From Mediterranea massiliensis (GTDB lineage Bacteria; Bacteroidota; Bacteroidia; Bacteroidales; Bacteroidaceae): a DNA stretch of 64,000 bases. The translations under genes and the position numbers were made by a program. The notes under the pieces were generated by a model. The model searched no databases. It was not told the DNA's origin and saw nothing but the letters and a program-made list of their open reading frames with translations. The DNA lies in the NCBI GenBank assembly GCA_015060695.1, contig SUYA01000010.1:1-64000 (forward strand). The letters run 5' to 3'. Below are positions 44,474-54,200 of this stretch, one piece after another. The first letter of the stretch is position 1. Each line of letters begins with the position of its first letter.

Positions 44474-47215
44474 ACACGTGTAGATGCTGAAGCATTGAAC
44501 GCCCGTCCGGTTAGCAACGCTTTTGAAGCATTGCAAGGTAAGGCTGCCGGTGTGGACATCACTTCTAACGAACGTCCGGGTGAAATAGGTTCTATCCGTA
44601 TTCGTGGTAACCGTTCTTTGAATGCAAGCAACTCTCCACTCTACGTCGTGGATGGTGTACCCTTGGCTTCAGGCGGTATTGAATCTTTGAATCCTCGCGA
44701 CATCGAATCTATTGACATCTTGAAAGATGCCTCTTCTACCGCTATCTATGGTAGCCGTGGTGCCAACGGTGTAGTATTGATTACTACCAAACGTGGTAAG
44801 GTTGGTGCTTTGTCATTGACTTACAACGGTACGTTGACTCTAGAAAATTTGGTAGATAAGTCTCCGGCCATGAGTGCCAGCGATTATATTACATGGCGTC
44901 GTTGGGCATATTACAACCAACCCGGTTCGAATAATCCGCGTGGTGACCAGCCCGATATGGAAAAAGATAAGTCTTATTTCTCTGGCGATAATGCTGCATT
45001 GGCAAACATTATGAAAGGTTGGTCTAACGGTACTTGGGACGGCTCTAAGGTAACAGATACCGATTGGACAGACATGGTAACCCAAACCGGTATTACTCAT
45101 GAACATACATTGAGTGCAACCGGTGGTACTGAAAATATTCAAAGTGCTTTCTCTTTCGGTTACTTAAATAACCAAGGTACTCAAAAAGGACAAGAATACG
45201 AACGCTACAATGTTTCTATGTCTGTCGATATCCAAGCTAAGCCTTGGTTAAAGATGGGTGGTTCTGTGAATGCTTCATATGCTATTCAAGACTATGGCTT
45301 CTCTCGCACAGGCCAATCATCATCATCTGGTCCGACTGATATTTACGGAGCAGCAAAGGCTATTCCTCGTTATACAGTTCCTTACGATGAAGATGGCGAC
45401 ATCATTCTGCAACCCGGTGGCTCTACAACCAACGTTTACACCGTAATCGACGAATGGAAGAAGTCAACTGAAAACCGTCAGACTTATCGCGCCCTCGGTA
45501 GCTTTTATGCACAAGTAGATTTCGGTAAGATTTGGAAACCGTTGGAAGGTTTGACTTATAAGTTTGCTTTCGGTCCAGACTTCCGTTACTATCGTCGCGG
45601 TATCTTTATTGATAGCTCTTCAGCTGTTAAGATGGGTTCGGCCAACTATGCAAGTTGGAACTCTAACCGTTACTTCTCTTGGACATTGGATAACATGGTA
45701 ATGTACAACAAGAAGTTTGGTGAACACAGTATCGGTGTTACTTTGGTGCAAAGTGCCTCTAAGTACAACATGGAAAGTGCTAACATGAGCGAAAAGAACG
45801 TGTTGATTCCCGAATTCTTGTGGAACAATATGGGCTTGATTGACATCACAGACTCTGGTAAATATGGTGCAAGCATGGGTACAGGCAAGAGCGAAAATCA
45901 ATTGGCTTCATACTTGGCTCGTGTTAACTATTCATTCAAAGATCGTTATTTGTTGACTATTTCTGGTCGTTACGACGGTTCATCTGTATTGGCCGAAGGT
46001 AATAAATGGGCATTCTTCCCCTCTGCAGCCCTTGGTTGGCGCATCGATCAAGAAGACTTTATGAAGGATATTAGCTGGGTAGATCAATTGAAGTTGCGTT
46101 TTGGTGTGGGTGCTACCGGTAACTCTTCTGTTGGTGCTTACGGTACTCTTGGTGTAATTTCTGCATACTGGATGCCTTTCTCTACAGGTAACTCAATGAT
46201 TTTCGTAACCAACGAACCTTATTATAGTTCTGGTAGTAACAAGATGCCTAATAAGAAACTTGGTTGGGAAAAAACTACTCAGTTCAACTATGGTGTTGAC
46301 TTTAGTTTCTTGAAAGGACGTATTGGTGGTACTCTTGACATTTATCACACTCGTACTACCGACTTGTTGATGCAACGTTCTATTCCTTCATTGACCGGTT
46401 ATCCGTCAATCATGTCTAACGTGGGTGAAACTAAAAACTTTGGTATTGAAGTAACGTTGAATACTGTGCCTTTGCAAATCCGTGACTTCCAATGGAATTC
46501 TGACTTGAACTTTGCTTATCAAAAGGACGAAATCGTGGAATTGGCAACTGGTAAACAAGATGACATCAGTAATGCTTGGTTCATTGGTGAATCTATCGCT
46601 GTACACTATGGTATTGACAACGAAGGACTTTGGAAAAAAGAAGACGCAGCCATAATGGAAAAATTCAATGCTAACGGTCATAAGTTTGAAGAAGGTATGG
46701 TTCGTCCGAAAGATCAAAACAATGACTTTAAGATTGACGACGAAGACCGTGTAATTCTTGGCAACAGAAATCCGACATTTACAGCTGGATGGAGCAACAC
46801 CTTCTCATGGAAAGGCTTTGACTTGAGTGTTGAACTTTATGGTCGCTTTGGTTACATGGTAAGTACCGGTGGTGAAGGCCAGCTTGGTATGTATCAACAA
46901 CGTGAAATTGACTATTGGACTCCTGATAATACAGACGCAGAATGGCAAAAGCCTATCTATAATCAATCGGGTGGCGATGGATACTCAGGTTTATTGGGAT
47001 TCAAAGATGCATCGTTCATTAAGATTCGTAACGTCTCTTTGGGCTACAACTTCAGCAAAAACCTCTGCAAGAAGATGGGTATCGGTTCGTTGAAGGCATA
47101 TGTTCAAGGAAAGAATTTGGGTAATCTCTACTCTTCTATCGACTTCTTGGATCTCGACCTCGGTACAACTTTCTACAATCGTGGTGTAACCTTCGGTCTC
47201 TCAATCGGTTTCTAA
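44069..47215 (+). CDS. SusC-family TonB-dependent oligosaccharide transporter (right copy)
   Basis: A 1048-residue TonB-dependent transporter, with the same signal peptide, carboxypeptidase-like domain and TonB-box region as the left copy (nearly identical for ~125 residues). From about residue 135 it diverges: plug ALQGKAAGVDITSNERPG, IESIDILKDASSTAIYGSRG, then a barrel ending GVTFGLSIGF. Aromatic and acidic loops in the barrel differ from the left copy, implying another ligand. It is followed 35 nt later by its SusD partner and then a PL22-like lyase gene. No good promoter precedes it directly. Confidence 0.94.
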   Translation: MKNSKNSCLFSRMASLQRLFFIALFSALSLGLYAQNKTVSGTVVDGTGETVIGASVLVKGTTNGVITDIDGNFTLNDVPANGTIQVSYVGYKTQDVSVAGKTVIKVTLQEDTEMLDEVVVVGYGVQKKSDVTGALTRVDAEALNARPVSNAFEALQGKAAGVDITSNERPGEIGSIRIRGNRSLNASNSPLYVVDGVPLASGGIESLNPRDIESIDILKDASSTAIYGSRGANGVVLITTKRGKVGALSLTYNGTLTLENLVDKSPAMSASDYITWRRWAYYNQPGSNNPRGDQPDMEKDKSYFSGDNAALANIMKGWSNGTWDGSKVTDTDWTDMVTQTGITHEHTLSATGGTENIQSAFSFGYLNNQGTQKGQEYERYNVSMSVDIQAKPWLKMGGSVNASYAIQDYGFSRTGQSSSSGPTDIYGAAKAIPRYTVPYDEDGDIILQPGGSTTNVYTVIDEWKKSTENRQTYRALGSFYAQVDFGKIWKPLEGLTYKFAFGPDFRYYRRGIFIDSSSAVKMGSANYASWNSNRYFSWTLDNMVMYNKKFGEHSIGVTLVQSASKYNMESANMSEKNVLIPEFLWNNMGLIDITDSGKYGASMGTGKSENQLASYLARVNYSFKDRYLLTISGRYDGSSVLAEGNKWAFFPSAALGWRIDQEDFMKDISWVDQLKLRFGVGATGNSSVGAYGTLGVISAYWMPFSTGNSMIFVTNEPYYSSGSNKMPNKKLGWEKTTQFNYGVDFSFLKGRIGGTLDIYHTRTTDLLMQRSIPSLTGYPSIMSNVGETKNFGIEVTLNTVPLQIRDFQWNSDLNFAYQKDEIVELATGKQDDISNAWFIGESIAVHYGIDNEGLWKKEDAAIMEKFNANGHKFEEGMVRPKDQNNDFKIDDEDRVILGNRNPTFTAGWSNTFSWKGFDLSVELYGRFGYMVSTGGEGQLGMYQQREIDYWTPDNTDAEWQKPIYNQSGGDGYSGLLGFKDASFIKIRNVSLGYNFSKNLCKKMGIGSLKAYVQGKNLGNLYSSIDFLDLDLGTTFYNRGVTFGLSIGF

Positions 47216-47250
47216 CAGAATGATGTTGTTATATTAAAATAATACAGAAT

Positions 47251-49362
47251 ATGAAGAATATGAAAAACAAAATATTTCTCGGTGCATTGGCACTGACAAT
47301 GTTGGCAGGAACCACCTCATGTGGTGACGACTTCTTGAAAGAAGACTCCGGACACATGGTTACCGACGGTTTGTTGGAAACCGGTGAAGGAGCCAAGGCA
47401 ATGGCCGCAGGTTTGTACGGTAATATTCGTTGGCACTTCGGTTACGAATGGGCATACGGCATTACACTCTATGGTACTGATGAATTTACCAACGGTGCTG
47501 ACTTGACTGCTGAACCTTGGAATACTTACGATACTCGCTTGAACTCTATGGATTGTACTCCAGCTACAGGTGCAGCCAATAAGAATTGTCCGCCGGTATC
47601 AGGTCTTTGGGATCAAATGTACTATGGTATTTCTACTGCAAACCTAATTATTTCTAAAGCAGATTTGATTGCCAATGAAGATGACCGCAACAAGGCTGCT
47701 GGTGAAGCTTACTTCTTGCGCGGTTACAATCTGTTCCGTTTGTTCGCGCAATACGGTGCTGTAGTGGTTCAAACCGAACCGGCTGAAGGCGTAAATCAAG
47801 TATATACTCGTGCAACAGAAGAAGAAACTCTGAATCAAGTAATTGCTGATTTTGAAGAGGCTTATAACAGACTCCCAACGTCAAAATGGCGTGGTAATGG
47901 TACTTGGACTAAATATACAGCCGCTCACTTCTTGGCTAAGGCATTATTGTTCCGTCAATCAGAACGTTGCGATACTTGGAACAGTGGTTATTCAAAAGAT
48001 ACCGATTTGAACAAGGTTATCTCTTTGGCTAACGAAGTAATTGCTGCTTGTCCGTTAACCCCCGATTACAATGACTTGTATGCCAATTGGACTGGTATAG
48101 ATTGTAAAAATGAAGGATTGAGTGAAATTTTGATGACTGCCGAACACAATGAAGACGGTAACACCGGTGGTCGTTTCGGTAATCGTACTTATAATTACTT
48201 CAATCCGCAGTTCTCTAATTTCTCTGGTGGTTATGTACAACGTGGTCAATATATCGGTGGTATGGACTTCCAACGTTGCCGCCCGACTGAATATACATAT
48301 TCAATTTTTGACAATGTGAACGATGCCCGTATGTGGAAGACTTTCAAAACCATCTATGGTTACAACAACTATACTGCTCCAAGTAAGATGTTGAAAGGTG
48401 ATGTACCCGATAGCAAAGCTCCGGAACTGGGTGATATAGGTATCATGTTTATCTTGAATAAGAAAGACGACCCACGTTTCCAAGACGAAACAACCTATGG
48501 TACATTCGGTCGTGGTGCCGTTGAGCATACTTTCGTTCATCCTGAAACAGACAAGTGGGTGCCTAACGTATTCCCCGTTTATTTGGGTGGTAAATATGTG
48601 TTGAATACTTACGGTGTAAGTGGTAACCCGGCAACATCTAATGTATTTTGCGGTATCAATAAAACAGATGATGGTAGTCGTACAGCTGAAAAAGGCGATG
48701 CTCACCGTGATGTGATTATGGCTCGTACCGGTGAAACTTACTTGGTTAAGGCAGAAGCACAAGTACGTTTGGGTAAATATCAAGATGCCATTGCTACTGT
48801 AAACGAACTCCGTGCTCGTGGTCAATGGAAAGAAGGTGAAGACCGTGAATATTATGTAGATGGTTCTATCGCATTTAAGAATAACTCTACAGCATCGGCC
48901 TCTTTGGGTAAGTGTAAAGATGAAAACGGAGTTAAGCTTACAAACTTGGAAGCATATAATGTATCGTTCATTCAAAAGAATACTTACTATGTTTCAACTG
49001 GTATTGAACGTACTACTGAAGCTTCAGACTTGCAAATTGAAAGCTATACCAAACTTCCAGCTGAAGACGAAGCAGTTTTGGCTGCTTTGAACGTAAGCGG
49101 TGACGAAGAACGTATGATTCACTTTATCTTGAACGAACGTACTCGTGAATTGCTCGGTGAATGGAATCGTTGGGAAGAATTAAGCCGTACCAAAACATTG
49201 GTTCAGCGTGCTAAATTGTACAACCCTGAAGCTGCTCCTAACGTAGCAGAAAAGCATTTGTTACGTCCGATTCCGCAGAAATTTATCGACTCATTGGTAG
49301 ATGAAAATGGAAATAATTTGTCTGATTCAGACAAAGCCGCATGGCAAAATCCGGGTTGGTAA
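47251..49362 (+). CDS. SusD-family outer-membrane glycan-binding lipoprotein (right copy)
   Basis: A 703-residue surface lipoprotein with lipobox GTTSCGDDFLKED (start at 47251; a second Met is at 47260). SusD motifs include AAGLYGNIRWHFGYEWAYG, TANLIISKADLIANEDDRNK, EAYFLRGYNLFRLFAQYGAV, TKYTAAHFLAKALLFRQSE and the C-terminal NERTRELLGEWNRWEELSRT with LRPIPQKFIDSL. Similar overall to the left SusD but diverged in the binding regions. It pairs with the right SusC; a terminator follows the stop. Confidence 0.92.
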   Translation: MKNMKNKIFLGALALTMLAGTTSCGDDFLKEDSGHMVTDGLLETGEGAKAMAAGLYGNIRWHFGYEWAYGITLYGTDEFTNGADLTAEPWNTYDTRLNSMDCTPATGAANKNCPPVSGLWDQMYYGISTANLIISKADLIANEDDRNKAAGEAYFLRGYNLFRLFAQYGAVVVQTEPAEGVNQVYTRATEEETLNQVIADFEEAYNRLPTSKWRGNGTWTKYTAAHFLAKALLFRQSERCDTWNSGYSKDTDLNKVISLANEVIAACPLTPDYNDLYANWTGIDCKNEGLSEILMTAEHNEDGNTGGRFGNRTYNYFNPQFSNFSGGYVQRGQYIGGMDFQRCRPTEYTYSIFDNVNDARMWKTFKTIYGYNNYTAPSKMLKGDVPDSKAPELGDIGIMFILNKKDDPRFQDETTYGTFGRGAVEHTFVHPETDKWVPNVFPVYLGGKYVLNTYGVSGNPATSNVFCGINKTDDGSRTAEKGDAHRDVIMARTGETYLVKAEAQVRLGKYQDAIATVNELRARGQWKEGEDREYYVDGSIAFKNNSTASASLGKCKDENGVKLTNLEAYNVSFIQKNTYYVSTGIERTTEASDLQIESYTKLPAEDEAVLAALNVSGDEERMIHFILNERTRELLGEWNRWEELSRTKTLVQRAKLYNPEAAPNVAEKHLLRPIPQKFIDSLVDENGNNLSDSDKAAWQNPGW

Positions 49363-49412
49363 ATAGGGAATAATAATAGCAGATAGGTATTAGCCTACGT
49401 TTTTTAAGGTTT

Positions 49413-49442
49413 GGGCTGTTTCTCCGTGAGGAGAAGCGGCCC
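49413..49442 (+). terminator. Terminator after right susD
   Basis: GGGCTG/GCGGCCC-type stem with inner TTCTCC/GGAGAA and GTGA loop, followed by TTTTTATT. Homologous to the terminator after the left susD. Confidence 0.85.
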
Positions 49443-49491
49443 TTTTTATTGTGTAAAATCAAAATGTATAGTGCAAAAATCAAAATAACTG

Positions 49492-49521
49492 TTGGAAGAT
49501 TACACATTTTTCATACCTTTG
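49492..49521 (+). promoter_or_regulatory. Promoter of the PL22-rhaM-HTCS operon
   Basis: TTG at 49492-49494, 19-nt spacer, TACCTTTG at 49514-49521; 25 nt before the lyase ATG. It makes the regulator operon independent of the susCD operon. Confidence 0.7.
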
Positions 49522-49546
49522 CCGCAAAACGTAATACTAAAATGCC

Positions 49547-50863
49547 ATGAAAAGATTTTTATTATCAGTAACAGTATGCTTAGGATTATCTCTTAATGCA
49601 TCAGCACAGTTCGGAAATTGTACACCATCAGAACGATGGAGCTATGTGGATGAGAAGACCGGACAGACAGTGGTGGTATTGACCGACACTTTGAAAAACG
49701 ACCGTTTCCTCTATCAGACAGACCCTATGTGGACGGCAGATGGAAAATATCTGTTGTTCCGTTCTTCAAGCCGAGGGGATGATAAAATGATAGAACAAAC
49801 CGCACCTAATGGACAAAAACGTAGCTATAGACCAACACAGATTTATTTCATTGAAATGGAAACGGGGAAAATTATTCAAGCTACTGAAGGACCAAACTTG
49901 GGTAACGCTTTCTTGGCCAATCGAACAAACAAGATGTTTATGAGTCGTCGTGAAAAGGGCGATTGGAATATGTATGTGATGGATTTGGATAAATTCTTTG
50001 CCGATGTAAAGAAAGGTAAAGTTGGTAAATCGAAAGATTATGAGACTTTTATCGCTACATTCCCAACTGAAATGGGGCGCCCCGGTGGATATGCCATTGA
50101 CTGTAACGATGATTTTGCTTACATTGGTGTGGAACGCGACGGAACAGATGAGGAGAAAGAAGCAATGATGAAGAAGGCTTTCTTGCCGGAAACAAATCAG
50201 CCGATAAAGATTAAACCGGTGCTTTCGGGACTCCGTAAGATGAATTTGAAGACCGGTGAAGTGACTAAAATTATTGACACTGATTTTAAGATTGGTCATA
50301 TACAGGCTAGCCGGTTTACACCGGGTGAAATAGTGTTCTGTAACGAAACGGGTGGTGATGCCAATCAGCGTATGTGGTTCTGTACGGCCGATGGTTCGGT
50401 ATTTAAACCGCTTTATAAGGAAACACCGCTTGACTGGGTGACACACGAAACGTTTGGTACCAAGGATTATGTATATTTCAATATCTTAGGGTTCCAACCT
50501 CGCCTTCGTAAACAAGCCAATGGTATATTGCGTATCAATATTCGTACCGATGATGTGGAATTGTTGGGGCAAGTAGAAATGGACATGGATAGACAAAGCC
50601 AATTGACTGGACGTGGATTCTGGCATTGCAATTCAAGCCGAGACAATAAATGGGCAGCCGGAGATACCTTCGCCGGTAGTGTTTGGCTGATAAATGTAGA
50701 GACTGGTCAACGTCATTGGATGGTTTCTGATACAAAGATGAAACCGGATCATGCTCATCCCAGCTTTAGTCCAGATGGTACAAAACTGCTTTTCCAATCA
50801 GGACATTTCACTAATGGAAAACGGTTGAACCTGATGATGATAGATATATCATCTATGAAATAA
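49547..50863 (+). CDS. Oligogalacturonate lyase-like protein (PL22 type), exported
   Basis: A 438-residue protein with signal peptide (residues 1-20, ...NASA). The body is a seven-bladed propeller with repeated strand patterns (MWTADGKYLLFRSSSRGD, QIYFIEMETGKIIQATEG, AHPSFSPDGTKLLFQSGHF). The His-rich sites expected for oligogalacturonate lyases, which bind Mn and cleave short unsaturated or saturated digalacturonates, are present: GHIQASRF, DWVTHETFG and KMKPDHAHPSF. Unlike the classical cytosolic PL22 it carries an export signal. It is cotranscribed with rhaM and the regulator. Confidence 0.82.
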   Translation: MKRFLLSVTVCLGLSLNASAQFGNCTPSERWSYVDEKTGQTVVVLTDTLKNDRFLYQTDPMWTADGKYLLFRSSSRGDDKMIEQTAPNGQKRSYRPTQIYFIEMETGKIIQATEGPNLGNAFLANRTNKMFMSRREKGDWNMYVMDLDKFFADVKKGKVGKSKDYETFIATFPTEMGRPGGYAIDCNDDFAYIGVERDGTDEEKEAMMKKAFLPETNQPIKIKPVLSGLRKMNLKTGEVTKIIDTDFKIGHIQASRFTPGEIVFCNETGGDANQRMWFCTADGSVFKPLYKETPLDWVTHETFGTKDYVYFNILGFQPRLRKQANGILRINIRTDDVELLGQVEMDMDRQSQLTGRGFWHCNSSRDNKWAAGDTFAGSVWLINVETGQRHWMVSDTKMKPDHAHPSFSPDGTKLLFQSGHFTNGKRLNLMMIDISSMK

Positions 50864-50904
50864 CGAGTTAAATCAATGAATTAATAACCATTAAAAATAG
50901 TATT

Positions 50905-51219
50905 ATGAAGCGTGAAGCATTTAAAATGTTCTTGAAACCGGGTTTTGAGAAGGAGTATGAAAAAAGACATGCCGAAATTTGGCCGGAATTGAAACAAATG
51001 TTGTCGGATAACGGAGTTTATGATTACTCTATCTATTGGGATAAGGATACTAATATCCTTTTTGCTTGCCAAAAGACTAAAGGAGAAGAGTCTTCACAAG
51101 ATATGGGAGGCAATCCGATTGTGCAAAAATGGTGGGATTATATGGCTGATATCATGGAAGTAAATCCTGATAATTCGCCTGTTACTATTCCGCTACCGGA
51201 AGTATTCCACATGGATTGA
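50905..51219 (+). CDS. rhaM: L-rhamnose mutarotase
   Basis: RhaM interconverts the alpha and beta anomers of L-rhamnose so that released sugar enters catabolism faster; it acts in the cytosol. The 104-residue size, the KREAFKMFLKPGFEKEYEKR start, RHAEIWPELKQML with the catalytic His, YDYSIYWDKDTNILFAC and the WWDYMADIME segment match the family closely. No signal peptide. Placed between a pectin lyase and the sensor gene, it indicates that rhamnose is a product of this locus. Confidence 0.93.
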   Translation: MKREAFKMFLKPGFEKEYEKRHAEIWPELKQMLSDNGVYDYSIYWDKDTNILFACQKTKGEESSQDMGGNPIVQKWWDYMADIMEVNPDNSPVTIPLPEVFHMD

Positions 51220-51226
51220 TAAAATT

Positions 51227-54200
51227 ATGAAAAGATACATCCTTACCATTATAGGGGTATTGTGTAGCTATCTTTCTTCGATGGCTTTTGTTGAAGTCTA
51301 TTCTAAACACTTAAATGCGTTGGATGGATTGGCAAACAATACGGTTCGAACCATTTTACAAGACAGCAAGGGATTCGTCTGGTTGGGAACTTTAAATGGA
51401 TTGAGCAGATATGATGGGAATACGTTTGTGAATTTTCAAGAAGGAGATGATACGGTGCCTGCTTTGGGTGGGCACCGTATTCGTAATTTATGGGAAGGCG
51501 CTAATGGGTTGCTGTGGATAGATGATTCGTCTGAAAGACATAGTTGCTATGATTTGAAACTCGGTACTTTTGTCGATTTTACAGGGTGTGGTGAATATCG
51601 GGAAAAATATAAAGGTGCTATGCAGGCTACTAATGGCGATGTCTGGTTGTATCACGATTTGAATGGGTGTCGTCGGGTGTCGTTTCATGACGGTGTGTTT
51701 ACTTCAATCGCTTTTAAAACTTCGGAAAAGAATATTTCTTTTAATGATGTAAGAGATGTGGTAGAGGATGCAAAAGGGCGTATATGGATTGTAGGAAAAA
51801 ATAAAGTGGCGTTAGTGAAAGGGGATTTGGCAGAAGATGTGCTTGATATTTCTTCTCCTTTTGTCTTTTCATCTGCGACACATACGTTCTTTGTGTCAAG
51901 AAACGGAGTAATCTTTTTGGAAGAGGGAGAGAAAATACGAAAAGTTGCTGCCATTGATGAGGATTATAGAATTACCGTGAATGACGGATTGTTACTGAAA
52001 GATAAGTTTTATCTCTTTGCATCCGAAGGAGGGTATTGCTATGATATAAATAAAGCTACTTTGCAACGTTCAAAGTACTTGGATATAAAGAATATAAAAG
52101 TTGAAAAAGACAATAAAGGGAATTATTGGCTTTACAATCATACCGGTTGGTTGTGGTATGTAAATGCCGAAACCGGAGTGATAAAACCGCTACAGTTGCA
52201 ACCGAAAGAGTCCATGCCATATCTTGATGGGGAACGCTATAGCTTTGTACACGATTCTCGTGATATAATATGGATTTCTACTTATGGAAATGGTTTGTTT
52301 GCCTATGATTTGAAAACAGATGAGTTGCAACATTTCAAGGCAAATCTTAATGGAGTAGGGCATATATCTTCTGATTATCTGTTGTGTGTTATGGAAGATA
52401 ATTCCGGAGGAATTTGGGTGAGTTCGGAGTTTTCAGGAGTGTCGCGATTGAGTATAATTAACCAAGGCGCAACCTATTTTTATCCGGAAGGGCTAAGTAA
52501 TAAGGATGACCGCTCAAATAGTATCCGATTATTGAAAACGGTTGGTGAGAATATTTGGGTAGGAACTCGGCGTGGGGATGTATATCTGTATGATAAAGAA
52601 TTCCATCGATATGAAAAGAAAAACTATCCGGCAAATATCTATGCTGTTGCCGAAGATGCTAAGGGCAGATTATGGATGGGGAGTCGTGGGAATGGATTGT
52701 ACATTGATGGAAAGTGGTATAAATATCGTCCTAACGATGCTTCTTCATTGAGTGCCAGCCATATTTTTGATATCTGTCGTGATGACAAAGGTCGTATGTG
52801 GATAGGGGTGTTTAATGGCGGTTTAGACTTGGCGGTAGAAGATGTGAATGGGGAATATACTTTCCGCCATTTTTTGAATAAGAACTATAATCAGCGACAA
52901 ATCCGTGCATTGATAAAAGATAATAATGGGTATATTTGGGTAGGAAGTAGTGCAGGGGTTGCTATCTTTTATCCCGATTCGTTGATTGCTGATTCTAAAA
53001 ACTATTTTGAAATAACTAATGAGAAGAAACTGCTGGGTAGTGGCGATGTGAAAGCTTTCTGTTTGGATAGCAAGGGGAATATGTGGATTGCCACTTCCGG
53101 TGCTGGATTGTATAAATGTAGCTTGAATGGGTTAGATTATGAACATCTGACAATACAACATTATAGCCTTCATAATGGATTGGTTAGTGATATGGTACAA
53201 GCTGTTGTGGAAGATAAGCAAGGCCGTATCTGGGTATCTACCGAATATGGAGTCTCTTGTCTTGATGTGGATAGTGAGACGATTGAGAATCACTTTTTTT
53301 CATCCCATATTTTGGGAAATTCATATTGCGATAATACTGCATGTGTTACCGATAAAGGAGAAATATTGTTTGGCTCTAATTATGGATTTGTCTTGATCAA
53401 TCCTAAAAGTGAAAAGCCAACTGGCAGTATGTCTGTGCCAGAAGTTGTGATGACGGCACTCAATATCAATGGTTCTAATGTGCGGCCTGGTGAAAACGAT
53501 TCTCCGTTGTTGCGAGACATATCATACACTCGTTCCATCGAATTGAAATATAATCAGAATTCATTTGAAATAGACTTTTCTACGTTGGATTTTTCTGTGG
53601 CCGGATTAGAAAAATATCGATATAAGTTAGATAAGTATGATAAAGGATGGAGTGTGCCTTCTACATTGAGTTTTGCTACTTATAAAAATATGCCGTCGGG
53701 TACGTATGTCTTTCGAGTACAAGCATCTAACGACTTGGGAATTTGGGGAGAGGAAACAGTCTTAAATATAAAAGTATTACCTCCCTTTTGGAAAACAGGT
53801 TGGGCGTATCTACTTTATGCTCTTCTTGTGCTAGCAATTATCTTTTTGTTTTTCCGATTTACGGCATTACGTAATCGTATTGCAATAGAAAAACAACTGA
53901 CGGAATATAAATTGGTGTTCTTTACCAATATTTCGCATGAGTTCCGTACTCCTCTGACATTGATACAAGGGGCATTAGAAAATTTGAAGAGTAGTAATCT
54001 GTCTAAAGAGAATGCAGAATCTATGAAAATAATGGATAAAAGTACTAAACGCATGCTTAGACTGATTAATCAATTGTTGGAGTTCCGTAAAATGCAAAAC
54101 AATAAATTAGCTCTTTCTTTGGAAGAAACAGAGGTTATTTCGTTTCTTTATGAGATATTTTTAACTTTCAAAGACTCTGCAGATTCTAAGAAAATGCTCT

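Noticed and set aside
48301..48975. 224-residue open frame antisense to susD
   Set aside because: Composition (Ile/Thr/Phe/Cys-rich, no domain) is that of a shadow frame opposite a well-conserved SusD gene.
49766..50446. 226-residue open frame antisense to the PL22-like gene
   Set aside because: Opposite a clear lyase gene with strong family motifs; no promoter or domain on the antisense strand.
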